Both the position numbers and the translations under genes were made by a program. The notes below the pieces were generated by a model. It saw only the letters and a list, made by a program, of their open reading frames with translations, was not told the DNA's origin and ran no database searches. From Oegoconia quadripuncta (lineage: Eukaryota; Arthropoda; Insecta; Lepidoptera; Autostichidae): a stretch of DNA of 64,000 nucleotides. Position 1 is the first letter of the stretch. Each line of letters begins with the position of its first letter. This document shows, piece after piece, positions 43,390-54,156 of the stretch. The DNA lies in assembly GCA_949316235.1 (NCBI GenBank), contig OX438744.1, forward strand, positions 25,965,578 through 26,029,577, given 5' to 3'.

Positions 43390-43893
43390 ATGGGTGAAGG
43401 AAATAAGAAAGAAATCGTTCATTGTCGCAGCGTTCAGCCAATGAAGACCTTATATTTCGCGTACGTTAGGAGCATAATGGAGTATACATCGTCGATTTGG
43501 TCACCCAAATATACTACCTACATAAGACAGCTGGAAGGCATCCAGGCGAGATTCGTTAGGCGACTAAACCGGCGGAGTAGTAGTGGGGATGCGTCAGAGG
43601 ATCACACACTTATGTCACTCGAACAGAGGAGGACTGTTGCTGATATGAGACTCATTTACGACATAGTCAATGGCATCGTGGACTATCCAAAGCTTCTACA
43701 ATTAGTCAACCTATGTGCGCATCTCCACTCGCGGGTGCTGTACACGGGGGTCGCGCGTACCAATTATGTCTCCAACTCCGTATTACACAAGGCTATCAAA
43801 ACCTATGGGAGATGTTTCCCTGAGGTAGACATCTTTCATCTGGGAAGGCCCGAATTTACCAGGCAAATAATACATACACTGCTATCGCTATAG
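43390..43893 (+). pseudogene. LINE C-terminal coding fragment
   Basis: A 167-codon frame with TLYFAYVRSIMEYTSSIWSP, RQLEGIQARFVRRLNRRSSS, LMSLEQRRTVADMRLIYDIV and SVLHKAIKTYGRCFPEVDIF. 'LY.A.VR..MEY.S..W.P......QLE..Q..F.R.L' followed by 'SLE.RR...D....Y.I..G' is the standard post-RT domain of jockey/CR1-type LINEs. RT core missing; the first about 30 codons may not belong to it. Followed by a CA repeat at 43945. Confidence 0.85.
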
Positions 43894-43944
43894 TACGTTA
43901 TTATAAAGCATTAATACTCCCATACATTCCCACACATCCACAAC

Positions 43945-43949
43945 AAACT

Positions 43950-43992
<43 letters not shown>
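43945..43992 (+). repeat. (CA)n microsatellite
   Basis: About 20 CA units directly after the LINE fragment, possibly grown from its tail. Confidence 0.9.
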
Positions 43993-44819
43993 CAGGAGAA
44001 CAGGTAAATACATGTAAAAAAAAGTTCCAAGCTATCATCAGCTATTTCTGCGAGTGATATCTCTGTATTTGAGGGTACTTAGTAGTGATCTGTGCTTTAT
44101 TTTTAATTTCCCCGTGTTTTACCGAGTGTTGTGTCATACATAGTAATATGTCAAACTTTATAATTGGCTTAATAAGTATGTAATTTAATTTTAAGTACCT
44201 AATATATAAGGATATGCTTACGCAATATACTAAACATTACTTAGCATTAGGTACTTACATTAGTAAACACACATAAGACTATACAATTAGCATGCTAACA
44301 GAGATTGGCTGCTGCTCAGCGCTGGTTTTCAACCAGATCTCCTTTCTTGAGTTTATGTCTGCTTATGTCTGCTTGGGTGGGGCATATGTCGATCCAGTAG
44401 TAGATTTTAAAAGGCAGTAGATGTTATGAACAAAAGAATCTTCCACTTATACTTGTACTTTCAAGAATTTTCGCCGATACATTTCAACTTTTCCAAGCAC
44501 AATGGCCAGCATTGGGCTTAGCTGTGAAACATTACTCGCCGATATTGCTTAAGGCTCATTGTAACGGTGCCGGTAAATTAATAAAGTTAAGATAAATTGC
44601 TTTCTAAGTTTTCTATTGCTTTTTTGTTTCGATTCAAGAGAGGAGCTGAAGATGGCATGTTTGTGAGAGAAATATTTTAACTTTTACATTATTGTGCCAA
44701 GAAGGGGGGTAATGTGTTTCAGGTTTATGTAATACTAGCTTTCCGTCCACGACTTAGCCTGCAAATTTGTTTATCCCGCGGGAACTATTCACTTTATCGG
44801 GATAATAAGTATCCTATGT
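43993..44819. other. no clear gene
   Basis: CATTGGGCTTAGCTGTGAAA and a piece near 44740-44820 (TAATACTAGCTTTCCGTCCA, CGGGATAATAAGTATCCTAT) look like a dispersed repeat. Confidence 0.4.
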
Positions 44820-45135
44820 TTTAATCCATGATAGAGCCAGAGCTGCGGCAGAGGAAGCACAGCTGCTCAAGCGCCGCAACTACTCATCCATATTGGGTAG
44901 CCATGAGTTTGTGGCGCTAGCAGTAGAAACTATGGGACCGTGGTCTTCTCACACCAGGAATTTCGTCCACGGTCTCTCGACCAGATTGGTGCTGGCCTCG
45001 TGTGATTTACGGGCTGGCGCATACCTCGCTCAACGTCTCAGTCTGGCTGTTCAGAGAGGTAATGCAGCCAGTGTGTTAGGGTCCATACCGCAATCGGGAG
45101 CTCTGGATGCTTTGCCTTATAGTTTTCTTTTAGTT
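44820..45135 (+). pseudogene. LINE-h C-terminal domain
   Basis: Reads RAAAEEAQLLKRRNYSSILG, SHEFVALAVETMGPWSSHTR, NFVHGLSTRLVLASCDLRAG, AYLAQRLSLAVQRGNAASVL, GSIPQSGALDAL. I know this 'AVET.GPW......-RAG..L.QR.SLA.QRGNA.S.LG' domain as the C-terminus of a widespread invertebrate repeat, downstream of the domain at 15310. Stop-free here but isolated. Confidence 0.7.
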
Positions 45136-45299
45136 TTTATTTTTTATACCTATGTAAATAATTATAATGTTTTCTTGGTGTAACGTTGTGGAGTTTAAGT
45201 GCTATATAAAATAAGAAAATAATTGTAACCAGTAGATCGAAATTAATAAATAACAGTAATTACCTACTATACGGAACCTCTAGTCTAGGCATGAATATT

Positions 45300-45505
45300 C
45301 GACGCGCGCGCAGGGGTTTTCATTCCTCGCTTCGTATGACGCTGCGGACGCGGTACCCTAGTACACGATCGAATTCCGAAGACTAACGATCGGGTCTAAT
45401 CGGCTTCCTTCGGTTTTCTCTCGCGACTCGCGTTTTAACAGTCGAAAGCGACAGCTGTGTCCTTCGGTGGAAGGTCATCTGATTATTTTCTACCAGTTAA
45501 CTATT
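45300..45505. other. GC-richer leader-like sequence, unassigned
   Basis: ATTCGACGCGCGCGCAGGGG, TCGCGACTCGCGTTTTAAC. Could be the 5' region of an element whose frame follows; not identified. Confidence 0.25.
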
Positions 45506-45508
45506 TAA

Positions 45509-45760
45509 GTGTTTTGGATCCCAGCTTACCTAAAAGGCCTATCGGGCACTAATATCCCTGCTGAGAGGGCACCTGCCACCACTGCTGAGGCGACCGTGGA
45601 GGACCCTAACCTCATGGCAAACACACCCTGTCGACCAGAGCTGTGGACGCTTCCTGCCACGAAGAACGAAGACCTTCAGGCCAGTGATTCCCTTAATATT
45701 GCTCTCGAGACGTTGCGGCGGTTAGTGAAATTGAAGGCTTCAATAAAGGTTGGAACTTAC
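45509..45760 (+). CDS. unidentified open frame, possibly element ORF1
   Basis: About 80 codons read naturally: AYLKGLSGTNIPAERAPATT, PCRPELWTLPATKNEDLQAS and SDSLNIALETLRRLVKLKAS. Amino-acid composition looks protein-like and the helical end is plausible. The frame then runs on into an unrelated dispersed repeat (45830-45930). I do not recognise it and claim no function. Confidence 0.3.
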
Positions 45761-45829
45761 CACATCTTTTATTGGGAACCTGAGGCGAAAACGCCACATT
45801 GGTTTCAAATAAATAAACATATCCATGGT

Positions 45830-45932
45830 ATAGTCTACCTACATACCATCCAAATTCTTTCATCCGTTTTGCCGTGATTGAGTAACAAATAAACAAACAT
45901 CCAAACTTTCGCATTTATAATAATAGTTAGAT
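45830..45932 (-). repeat. dispersed lepidopteran-type repeat end
   Basis: CCGTTTTGCCGTGATTGAGT, AACATCCAAACTTTCGCATT and TATAATAATAGTTAG match 1735-1850. Confidence 0.5.
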
Positions 45933-45944
45933 GTATGTAGTATC

Positions 45945-46028
45945 TGAGCGTCTGATAGAAGCTTCAAATGATCGGAAGGCTGGCTTCTATTTCGCTCAGT
46001 CTGGCTGTCCAAAGACTCTTAGGCACCA
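45945..46028 (+). pseudogene. LINE-h scrap
   Basis: RLIEASNDRKAGFYFAQ, a small deletion, then SLAVQR and LGT-like codons: the core of the domain at 44820-45135. Confidence 0.55.
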
Positions 46029-46042
46029 TTTCGTTTTTTTTT

Positions 46043-46565
46043 TATGATTGACTGGATTCGCGATTGACCACAATCTCACCTGATGGAAACTGACGATGTG
46101 GTCGGAGATGAAGCACGCGATCTCAGTAAATGCCTATTCACCCTGCCCTTGAAGATCCCAAGGTTGTAGGATTCGGGAAAGACTGACGCCGGAAGGGAGT
46201 TCCATGCCTTGGCTGTTCGGATGATGAATGAAGAATCGAACTTCTTAGTGCGAATGTTCGGTATATTAACTATATATGGGTGGAATCCCTCCCCACGCCT
46301 AGTGGTCTGAAGATGGAAGGGTGACGGTGGAATAAGATTATGTAATTCCAACGAACACTCCCCGAAATGTATCCTGTAAAAAACTGAGAGACAGGCGACT
46401 TTGCGACGGTGTTCAAGGCTCTGCAATTTAGCAGTCATCGAACTATCACCTATAAGTCTCATGGCACGTCGTTCCACAGAATCGAGTGCAGCTAGTTGGT
46501 ACTTGGCTGAACCACCCCAGAGGTGACAGCAGTATTCCATGCACGAGCGAACCTGAGCCTGGTAA
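46043..46565 (-). pseudogene. LINE-c C-terminal domain, intact to the stop
   Basis: 154 codons: MEYCCHLWGGSAKYQLAALD, RRAMRLIGDSSMTAKLQSLE, HRRKVACLSVFYRIHFGECS, LELHNLIPPSPFHLQTTRRG, NIPNIRTKKFDSSFIIRTAK, AWNSLPASVFPESYNLGIFK. Poly(T) at 46037-46047 marks its tail. Best copy of this domain in the window; RT core absent through 5' truncation. Confidence 0.85.
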
Positions 46566-46582
46566 AGTGAGTTTCAGCAAGA

Positions 46583-46665
46583 TCCACCTTCGGCCTATTC
46601 TTCACTTAACATTAGGTGTGATTGAGGTCAAGTGCTAACCCGTTGTGGATAAAAATACAAAAGTA
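46583..46665 (+). repeat. SINE-A 3' end
   Basis: ATCCACCTTCGGCCTATTCT, TCACTTAACATTAGGTGTGA, CTAACCCGTTGTGGATAAAA. Confidence 0.8.
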
Positions 46666-46721
46666 CTGACACAATCTACATCTACATTTGCGATCTACAT
46701 TTTTGTACCTTTAATTGATAT

Positions 46722-46779
46722 TAAATTTCGACCGGCTTTGTACTACACTGATGTGTAGTACAAAGCCGGTCGAAATTTA
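46722..46779. repeat. perfect 27-bp palindrome arms, 4-nt loop
   Basis: TAAATTTCGACCGGCTTTGT and the next seven bases (46722-46748) are followed by TGAT and then the exact complement (46753-46779). No mismatch in 27 pairs. Confidence 0.95.
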
Positions 46780-46909
46780 CTCGCAATAAAAAACCGCCCT
46801 CCATATAAAACGCGGACAAGTCCTTTCTGCACAACCCATAACTAGAAGTTTTATTATTTGAATGACTATAATAGTCCTTGATGCAAGTAGTTTTCTGTTT
46901 ATGTAAGTG

Positions 46910-47235
46910 ACGTTTCCTACATCATCTGCAGTCCGTAAACATCCCCCTGCAGGGATATAGACCTTCCGTCACTTTAAGGGAGTACGGGGCCATGCTCCGT
47001 CACGCTGGCCCACTGCGGGTTGGGGCCTTCTCATTTTTTTATTTTTTTATGCACAACGGGTTGGGGATTTCACATGCCTTAAAATTTTTATTTCTCAGGC
47101 ATGCCGGTTTCCTCACGATGTTTTCCTTCACGCAAATGCGCATAAGTAATTAAATTAAATTTAAAACCTCGATCGAACCTGGACCTCTCAAATAGGGAGA
47201 CTGCATCTCCTTCACTGAGCCACCGACGTTCCATT
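46910..47235 (-). repeat. SINE-C with an internal insertion
   Basis: ATCATCTGCAGTCCGTAAAC, GTCACGCTGGCCCACTGCGG, CAGGCATGCCGGTTTCCTCA, GATCGAACCTGGACCTCTC, TGAGCCACCGACG. Between two GGGTTGGGG copies (about 47017 and 47058) sits a T-rich ATGCACAAC piece that resembles the SINE-A tail. Confidence 0.8.
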
Positions 47236-47339
47236 ACCGACGTTTCCTACATTCCCTCTTAAAGACTCGCAATTATTGCAATGATGATGATTTTCCGCGA
47301 TCTTCATTGGGTAGTCCTAATTGTGTTCTGTTGTTATCA

Positions 47340-47403
47340 TGAACAATTATTGTAAATTATTTTGCGCAATAAAGAGTATTTGTATTGTATTGCATTGCAT
47401 TGC
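47340..47403 (+). repeat. LINE-d 3' end
   Basis: ATTATTGTAAATTATTTTGC, GCAATAAAGAGTATTTGTAT, tail of TTGTA/TTGCA units; same as the nested insert at 34347-34410. Confidence 0.75.
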
Positions 47404-47589
47404 AGACGCCGACAGAGGACGGCGAGACGGTTATGTGGGACTCCCCTCCCTATCCCTCCCTGTCAGCCCTATGATACCTTTATAGGTATCTTGGGATTGG
47501 AATTAGATACCAAACAACATTAAACATCCACTGGTAAATAATAAAGAAAGGTATTTTGGACGAGTTATGTCCTAGTTTTGTCTTGTATA

Positions 47590-47895
47590 CAGGATTGCCA
47601 TACGTCCCGTAATATACAGGACTGTCACCGTATTTGAGCATCCCGTCCCGTATTTTGACAAAATAGAGGTGAGGGACGCGAGCGCGATATCTACTGTGGA
47701 GATAATCTCATCAGATCAATACCCATCTGTTAGAAAACTCATACTACGTGCACATACGTGCAAAAGTAGTTAAATATGATAAAACATAGTTCAAAAGCCG
47801 CGTGTCGGTATTGAATGCCTTAGGTTCCAGTTTTAGGCATCAGAAAAGAAAAGGTCCCGTATTGACTCTAGAAGTTATGGGAACCGTATGTATAC
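47590..47895. repeat. possible hAT-like MITE
   Basis: TACAGGATTGCCATACGTCC at the left and TATGGGAACCGTATGTATAC at the right are loosely complementary. CAGG-TTGCCA ends resemble hAT-type termini, but no matching 8-bp target duplication is visible. Confidence 0.3.
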
Positions 47896-48334
47896 ATCAT
47901 CTTGAATTCTTTATCAATTAATGCATGAAAAAGAAAATGGCCTTCAATATACCTCTTGGCTATCAAAAGTTTATGAAATAATTGAATCTCATGAAAATTG
48001 TTTCGTATATTTCTTATTAAATCGATGAAATTGTTCAGTTAATTGTTACAGTTTTATTTACTTTTCAAAAACAAACACGGTTTAGTTTACAATCTGTGTT
48101 TACGTAAGAGTTGGTTCAGCTCTAACTGGAATAGTTAAATTATATTCGTGAACGCTCGTTTTTGACCAATTATAAAAAGTGGTTGTTACTTGTTTGTTTC
48201 ACAACTTGGATGTTGTAAAATGAATGTATATGGATAACCAATGGTACCTTTTCCTCTTTTTAACCCCGACGAAAAACGAAGGGTGTTATGTCTTCAAAAG
48301 CAAGTACAAGTAACTAACTATTAGATTAAGTTAC
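47896..48334. other. no recognisable feature
   Basis: AT-rich; no repeat partner found. Confidence 0.35.
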
Positions 48335-48560
48335 TAACATAGTTTTAATGAGTTTTAAATTCAATTTAATTACTTATGTGCATTTATCCGACTGCTTTTA
48401 AATGGTGATGGAAAACTGCATGCCTGAGAAATAAAAATTCTAAGGCATGGGAAGTTCCCAACCCGTACTGGGGCAGCATGGTGGACTATGGCCCATACTC
48501 CCCATATATACGAAGAACGGCCTATATCTCTGCAGTGGGATATTTACGGGCTGATGAATA
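48335..48560 (+). repeat. SINE-C, head missing
   Basis: ATTTAATTACTTATGTGCAT, AAATGGTGATGGAAAACTGC, AAGGCATGGGAAGTTCCCAA, ATATTTACGGGCTGATGAAT. Lacks both Pol III boxes. Confidence 0.85.
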
Positions 48561-48566
48561 ATAATA

Positions 48567-48812
48567 AAATACAAATAAATACAAATACAAATACAAATGC
48601 TTTTTATTGCTCTAATAACAAAGTCACAACAATCATTATGTATATAGTTGTAGGTACACTAAATCGGTTTCCTTAGTTACTCATGATCAGAAGCTAAAGA
48701 TACAATGTAGTTACAAATAAACAACAATACATACATTGACGTTGCGACTATTTACGTTTGTTAATTGTGCAATAAAGAGTATTTGATTGATTTGATTGAT
48801 TGACTATTATCC
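48567..48812. repeat. LINE-d-type ends, mirrored
   Basis: (ACAAAT)n with TGCTTTTTATTGC at the left (minus-strand end) and TGTGCAATAAAGAGTATTTG plus (GATT)n at the right (plus-strand end). Probably two short retroposon ends. Confidence 0.5.
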
Positions 48813-49004
48813 CAAATTGGGTGGTAAAGTTATACCTCCAAACATTAGCGTTTGGGTGTTCCAAACATTAAAAGTATTACAACATCCACGTTTCACCTCT
48901 CTAATTGCAAATTTATAGATGTTTTTTGGTGGAAAGTGGAAAGTTTTTCTTAGCCTTATTCATGAAAATCGGTTCAATCGATTTGAAGATATAACACAGA
49001 AGAT

Positions 49005-49802
49005 ATAACGTGGGGAATGTGGGGAAACGCTGCTGACATACATATCATTTTTGTTCTGCAGAAGCGTGCTATTCGTACCATTTATAAATTAGGACCTTGA
49101 GTGACTCTTAGAGATAAGTTTAAGGAAATTAATATCTTAACAATGGCATCTCAATACATTTATGAGAATTTGTTATATAACCTTATTCGCTAAAAATAGT
49201 GATAGGCACAATGTTAATACAAGGAATAAGAACCAGTTATCTGTTTATGTTAGCCGACTTCACAAAGTTAGTAAATCCTTCAAAGGGCAATGTATACGCT
49301 TCTCTTTTTTTTTTTTTATATAAGAGGGCGGCAAACGAGCATTCGGGTTACCTGATGGAAAGCAATCACCGCCGCTCATGGACACCCGCAACACCAAAAG
49401 GGTCACAGATGCGTTGCCGGCCTTTGAGGAAGGTGTAGGCTCGTTTCTTGAAGGTTCCAATGTCGTACTCGTTCGGGAATACGCTTTTGTAATAAGGTTC
49501 CAGTAGACATTCAAAATTTGCCTTTAAATAAATTTAAAGCAATCATAAAACAGAAATTATTAACAAAAGGCTATTATAAAATCACTGACTATTTGAATGA
49601 TAAGCAAGCATGGACATAGCTGTTCTGTTCTGTTTAAAGGAGCAACCCTAGAGTTTCTTGCTCGCTCTTCTCTGGGGAGTCAGCTTTGTGAATGAGCAGT
49701 AAATTTAAAATTAAAATATAATGTAATATTAATATTAATAGTGACGTTTTCAAGTGATAATTTTATCCTATGAAATAAAATATTTTGATTTGATTTGATT
49801 TA
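49005..49802 (+). mobile_element. LINE-a copy 2 with nested LINE-e
   Basis: WGNAADIHIIFVLQKRAIRT, IYKLGP, stop, VTLRDKFKEINILTMASQYI, then after the insert VPVDIQNLPLNKFKAIIKQK. UTR has GTTTCTTGCTCGCTCTTCTC; tail TTTGATTTGATTTGATTT at 49785. 5' truncated, several stops. Confidence 0.85.
49304..49478 (-). mobile_element. LINE-e 3' end nested in LINE-a
   Basis: Minus strand: [37 protein letters not shown], then poly(A) (poly(T) at 49304-49316). ATACGCTT plus two similar bases is duplicated at 49294-49303 and 49479-49488, and the empty site is seen in LINE-a at about 4950. Confidence 0.9.
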
Positions 49803-50253
49803 ACAAGAAATAACACAGTTACTGTATCTAATGATATCTATATACTGTTGCGTTATGTTCCTCGGTTTTCTAAATTTGTGTAATGTACTATATGTTATCG
49901 ATCAACTATTCAATCGAGAAGTCACTCGAGTCTTTTGTTTCGTTGTGCAAAGTCGATTAATTAATGAAAGGAGTTTGGTTATCTAAGTTGGTGGACGGCT
50001 AAGTTTGATAGAAGCGCCTGTTTGACCGGCCCGGGGTGAGATAAGAAGGGGGGAGGGGGGGATACTCATCCGTTCCATTTATGAAACAAATTTGATATTC
50101 CGTCAGCGATTTATTGACGGCGTCAACAATGAGATGTTTGTTATTATATTAAATCTGAAATCCGTTATCCATTGCCAAAGAGTAGAAAAATAATGATGGC
50201 GCTGTTTATATCTTAACTGGCAACACAGGAGGATAAAAAAACTTGTACAAATA
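49803..50253. other. no recognisable feature
   Basis: G-rich AAGGGGGGAGGGGGGGAT at 50045; nothing else. Confidence 0.35.
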
Positions 50254-50523
50254 TTTTTTTTTACGCACAACGGGTTGGTACTTGACCTCATTCACACCTG
50301 ATGTTAAGTGAAGTTGAGGACGAAGGTGGAATCGTACTGACCCGGAAACCCCAACACACTTGGGGGATTGGCTATCTTATCTCTGACAACCAGAACACAA
50401 CAATACTATTAACATTGCTGCTTGGCGGCAGATTTAGATAAGATGGTGGTAGCTAGCCAGGCGGACAATTTAAATGCCCTACCACCAACCAAACCGAGTA
50501 CTTAAATATGTACCCCGCTGAGG
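50254..50523 (-). repeat. SINE-A, tRNA-like head missing
   Basis: Poly(T), ACGCACAACGGGTTGGTACT through ATGTACCCCGCTG; stops just before the B box. Confidence 0.9.
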
Positions 50524-50569
50524 TGAGGTGAGGTGGAGGAGAAAAATTATGATAAAGTTGGCTCACAGT

Positions 50570-50648
50570 ATCAACCGATCGTTGTGGAGATCTTTGGGGG
50601 ATGCCTTTGTCCAGCAGTGAACGTGTTTCGGCTGATATGATGATGACC
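50570..50648 (+). pseudogene. RTE-like 3' end scrap
   Basis: TTGTGGAGATCTTTGGGGGA, TGCCTTTGTCCAGCAGTGAA, GCTGATATGATGATGA. Encodes LWRSLGDAFVQQ and the tail. Confidence 0.6.
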
Positions 50649-50864
50649 CACTATCATCAGGGATTTAGCGAGCTTGCAACAACTCCCTGTACTTAGGATC
50701 ACAATTAATACATTCCATGAAATATTATGAATATTACCTACATCCTGCAATCATTAATACATATAGCTGTGTCAATAATTAAATTTAATTAATGCCCATT
50801 CTAAATATGTAATATAATTATACAATATAATAAGAATTCAAAATACGATTTTTTTTATTATTAT

Positions 50865-50985
50865 TATTTTTTTTTATATGAGAGGGCGGCAAACGAGCAT
50901 GCGGGTCACCTGATGGAAAGCAATCACCGCCGCCCATGGACACCCGCAACACCAAAAGGGTCACAGATGCGTTGCCGGCCTTAAC
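50865..50985 (-). mobile_element. LINE-e 3' end
   Basis: TATGAGAGGGCGGCAAACGA, GGAAAGCAATCACCGCCGCC, CACAGATGCGTTGCCGGCC; T-rich run before it is the tail. Confidence 0.8.
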
Positions 50986-51017
50986 TAAATTAGTATTTAG
51001 TATTGTGAATTCTTGTA

Positions 51018-51200
51018 TTCTTCTAACAGTGATTATATGTTATGTTGTATGATGACTTTTTAAGTATTTTGACATTGTTTAATAGACATATATATTTAAC
51101 ATTATACAGACACTAACATAATATATTTGACATTTAAATAATGTCAAAATACTTAAAAAGTCATCATACAACATAACATATAATCAATCACCGTTAAATC
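51018..51200. mobile_element. foldback MITE with 47-bp perfect arms
   Basis: TGATTATATGTTATGTTGTA... at 51030-51076 is exactly complementary to 51140-51186; pairing continues with mismatches both inward (ACATTGTTTAA / ATTTAAATAATGT) and outward (TAACAGTGATT / AATCACCGTTA). No coding capacity. Confidence 0.8.
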
Positions 51201-51266
51201 ATTCAACTCAGGATGGATATTTTGAAGATATAATGAAATATTCATTCAAGTCATAAAATCATTAAC

Positions 51267-51289
51267 GACCTGTTTGGTGTAGTGGTTAG
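51267..51289 (+). repeat. SINE-B, 5' piece split by LINE-g
   Basis: GACCTGTTTGGTGTAGTGGT plus TAG is the start of the SINE-B tRNA-like head. The rest of the SINE resumes at 54157. Confidence 0.8.
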
Positions 51290-54156
51290 CAACGTGGTTA
51301 GTTAGGTTAGTGGTTGCGTCTTTTTCATATAATTGAACAATGCTGTCTTAAATACAAAAACTTACTTTTAATCGGAGATCTCAATATGTATTCTGCATCA
51401 GTGGAGGTGCAATGTTATTATGTATATTTTTTGACAGTTAGCGAATTTCGTCAATGCAACAATGTAACTAACTATAACAATCGCATATTAGATGTAGTTC
51501 TATCAAATTTGAGCGAGTTTGAGGTATCCGTGCAGAGTGAGGAGGAATTGTTAGTTCCTCCAGATCCCCACCATCCTCCACTATGTGTTCGTTGCACTCG
51601 CGATAGGCGCGCGGGTGCGCGCCGTCGTACTTACATTGCCAAACCCCCTTCGAATTATACAAAACAAGCACAGTATCCAAAATGGAATTTTTATAAATGT
51701 GATTTTCACAGTCTATATAGGTCATTGATAGCAATGGACTGGAGTATTCTATATGGTACCAACAATGTGCATGAAGCTATCCCCATTTTTTATTCAATAG
51801 TAAATGGGATAATTGATAGCTGTACTCCTCAAAAGCGTTATAAACATAATGATGCATATTCCTACCCTGAATGGTATACGTCAGAAATCATTAGTGTAAT
51901 AAAGGAGAAAGCGAAATGGCATAAGGCCTATAAAATTAGACAATCAAATGAGAACTATCTAATGTTTTCATATTACCGGGCCCAAGCAAAAATTAAAATT
52001 CGGGGGGCCTATAAGAATTTCATAGATAAAATCCAGCAAGAATTTATCAGGAACCCTAAATCTTTTTGGTCATTTATGAACAATAGGCGGGAGAGACGAA
52101 GTAAACATCGCATTACAAAAGACGGCAAGGTATTGTCGGAAGATCAGTGTGCACGCGCCTTCGCGGAATACTTTCAGTCGGTGTATGAACGGGAACCTCC
52201 GCGCCTCGACGCTAAGTCGGCGGCGGCATCAGGCGCCCCCACGGCCGATCGCGTTCGCGTGCCTCGTCTCACCCTGTGGGACGTGAGCGCTGCTCTCGCA
52301 CGTCTTAAACCTAAGACTTCGGTCGGCCCCGATGGTATACCGCCGTTCCTAGTGAGGGACTGTTCTGATGTTTTATCTCAGCCGCTTTTACATATATTCA
52401 ATCTGTGTTTAGCTACAGATACCTACCCAGAACAGTGGAAGGTAACACGTGTAACTCCTGTGCCAAAGAGCGGCTCTGGCTCAGACGTATCAGGATATAG
52501 ACCTGTAGCGGTGCTTTCATCATTCGCTAAGGTATTTGAATCCATACTGTATGAGATAATCTTTTCACAAATAAAGGTAAAGCTGTCCGATTCTCAACAC
52601 GGATTCTGCCCAGGTCGGGGAACACACACCAACCATATGTGCTTCATACAATATGTAGCCACCGCTATGGACGATCGTGTAGGGGGGCAAGTGGATGTTG
52701 CATATTTCGATTTTAAAAAGATTCGATACGGTAAATAACGATATTCTTCTAACGAAACTAGCGGCCGCCGGTTTTACTCCTGCTTTATTGAATTTTTTCG
52801 CGAGTTATTTAGCTGATCGTAAACAGTACATAGAGTATGCGGGGTACACGTCAGATACATACAGCACACCTTCAGGAGTGAGTCAGGGTAGTAATCTCGG
52901 GCCATTGGAATTTATTTTAATGATTAATGATCTACCCGATGTGGTAGAGCATGCGGATTGGTCGTTATACGCGGATGATATAAAATTGAGTTTGGTGGTA
53001 AATGATAGAAGTGATTGTGAACGGCTACAAAAGGATATAGATAGAGTAGTGGAGTGGAGCCATGATAATAAACTTTCCTTTAATGTGTCCAAATGCAATA
53101 TAATGACATGTACTGGAGCACTGACTCCGCAACTGTTTGAATATAAGATTGAAAAAGTTAGTCTATCAAGGGTGACTTCGGTTCGAGATTTAGGACTTCA
53201 TATGACGCAAGATTTTACTTTTCGTGAGCACATTAACGAAACTTGCAAAAAGGCGTACCGAAGTTTAGGATTTGTATTGCGTCAATCAAATGAATTTACT
53301 AACATTGATACCATAAAAATATTATACAACGCGCTGGTTAGAAGTCGTCTAGAGAGTCGCTCGATAATATGGAATCCCCATGAGGCGAAATATAGTTTAA
53401 TGTTGGAAAAAATTCAAAATAAATTTCTGAGATTCATATACCTCAAAAACTACGGAGTATATCCATTCTATCCTCTCATGTATCCGACTCTATTTGTGCT
53501 TGGAATGGTAGGCTACAATTCGTTAGAAGTTAGGAGAAAGTTAGCATTAGCTCTATATGTATTTAAGGTGTTCAGGGGAAAATTGAGTAGTCCACAGCTT
53601 CTTGAGTACATAGGAGTGAGAGTCCCTAACACGCGATTACGACGGGCACCCCGGGATCAGGTGTTTGCGATCCCGCAGTGCAGGACTACTATACTAGAGC
53701 ACGCCCCGCTAACAACTGCGCTCCGAATACTTAATGGGGTACCGATTGACGTGTTTCATTGCTCGTTGACGAAGTTCGCAGAAGCCACCTTAACTTATTT
53801 GTGTAAAATTTAATTGACATTTACACTATTATTAATTTTTGTTATAATTTCATTGACATTGTATTATTGTATGGACTTTCCTTGACGGTGTTGAATTGCG
53901 ACTTTTTTCAAATGTAATAATATTAACAAATAAGTAATCATTTCCTTTCTGTACGTAATCATTTACGTAATTTTTGTGGTAGGATTTATTTATTGTATAA
54001 GTTTAATTTAATGAATTATATTAATTATGAGAGAATATTATTGTCACAATCACAAATTTTTATATAATTTTGCATTATTGACTTGGGCATAGCCTGTAAA
54101 GATGATGTGTTGATATTTTACCTAAATTGAATAAATTGAAATTGAAATTGAAACTG
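51290..54156 (+). mobile_element. LINE-g, 5'-truncated, inserted in SINE-B
   Basis: Begins inside the endonuclease domain (about 51314), has the full RT, about 340 bp of 3' UTR and an (AATTGA)n tail at 54125-54156. At the 5' edge, 24 bases of GTGGTTAG/GGTTAG-type filler copy the SINE target. Frame broken once at about 52721. Confidence 0.85.
51314..53813 (+). pseudogene. LINE-g endonuclease remnant and reverse transcriptase
   Basis: First frame (to 52720): endonuclease C-terminal part with LLLIGDLNMYS, NNRILDVVLSNLSEFEVSV and PPDPHHPPLC (the site of the family's 'SDH.PL' motif); linker with YPEWYTSEIISVIKEKAKWH; RT with VGPDGIPPFLVRDCSDVLSQ, SGYRPVAVLSSFAKVFESIL, QHGFCPGRGTHTNH and VAYFDFKK. 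About two bases are lost at 52721, in the 'DFKKAFDT' motif. Second frame (to stop 53813): FDTVNNDILLTKLAAAGFTP, TPSGVSQGSNLGPLEFILMI, YADD at 52968-52979, WSHDNKLSFNVSKCNIMTC and a C-terminal domain. Apart from the frameshift and missing 5' end it is well kept. Jockey-type non-LTR RT; exact clade open. Confidence 0.9.

Noticed and set aside
43183..43422. 79-codon minus-strand frame
   Set aside because: No recognisable motif; partly overlaps the start of a plus-strand LINE fragment.
47590..47895. confident hAT element
   Set aside because: Ends match only loosely and no 8-bp target duplication is visible; listed at low confidence only.
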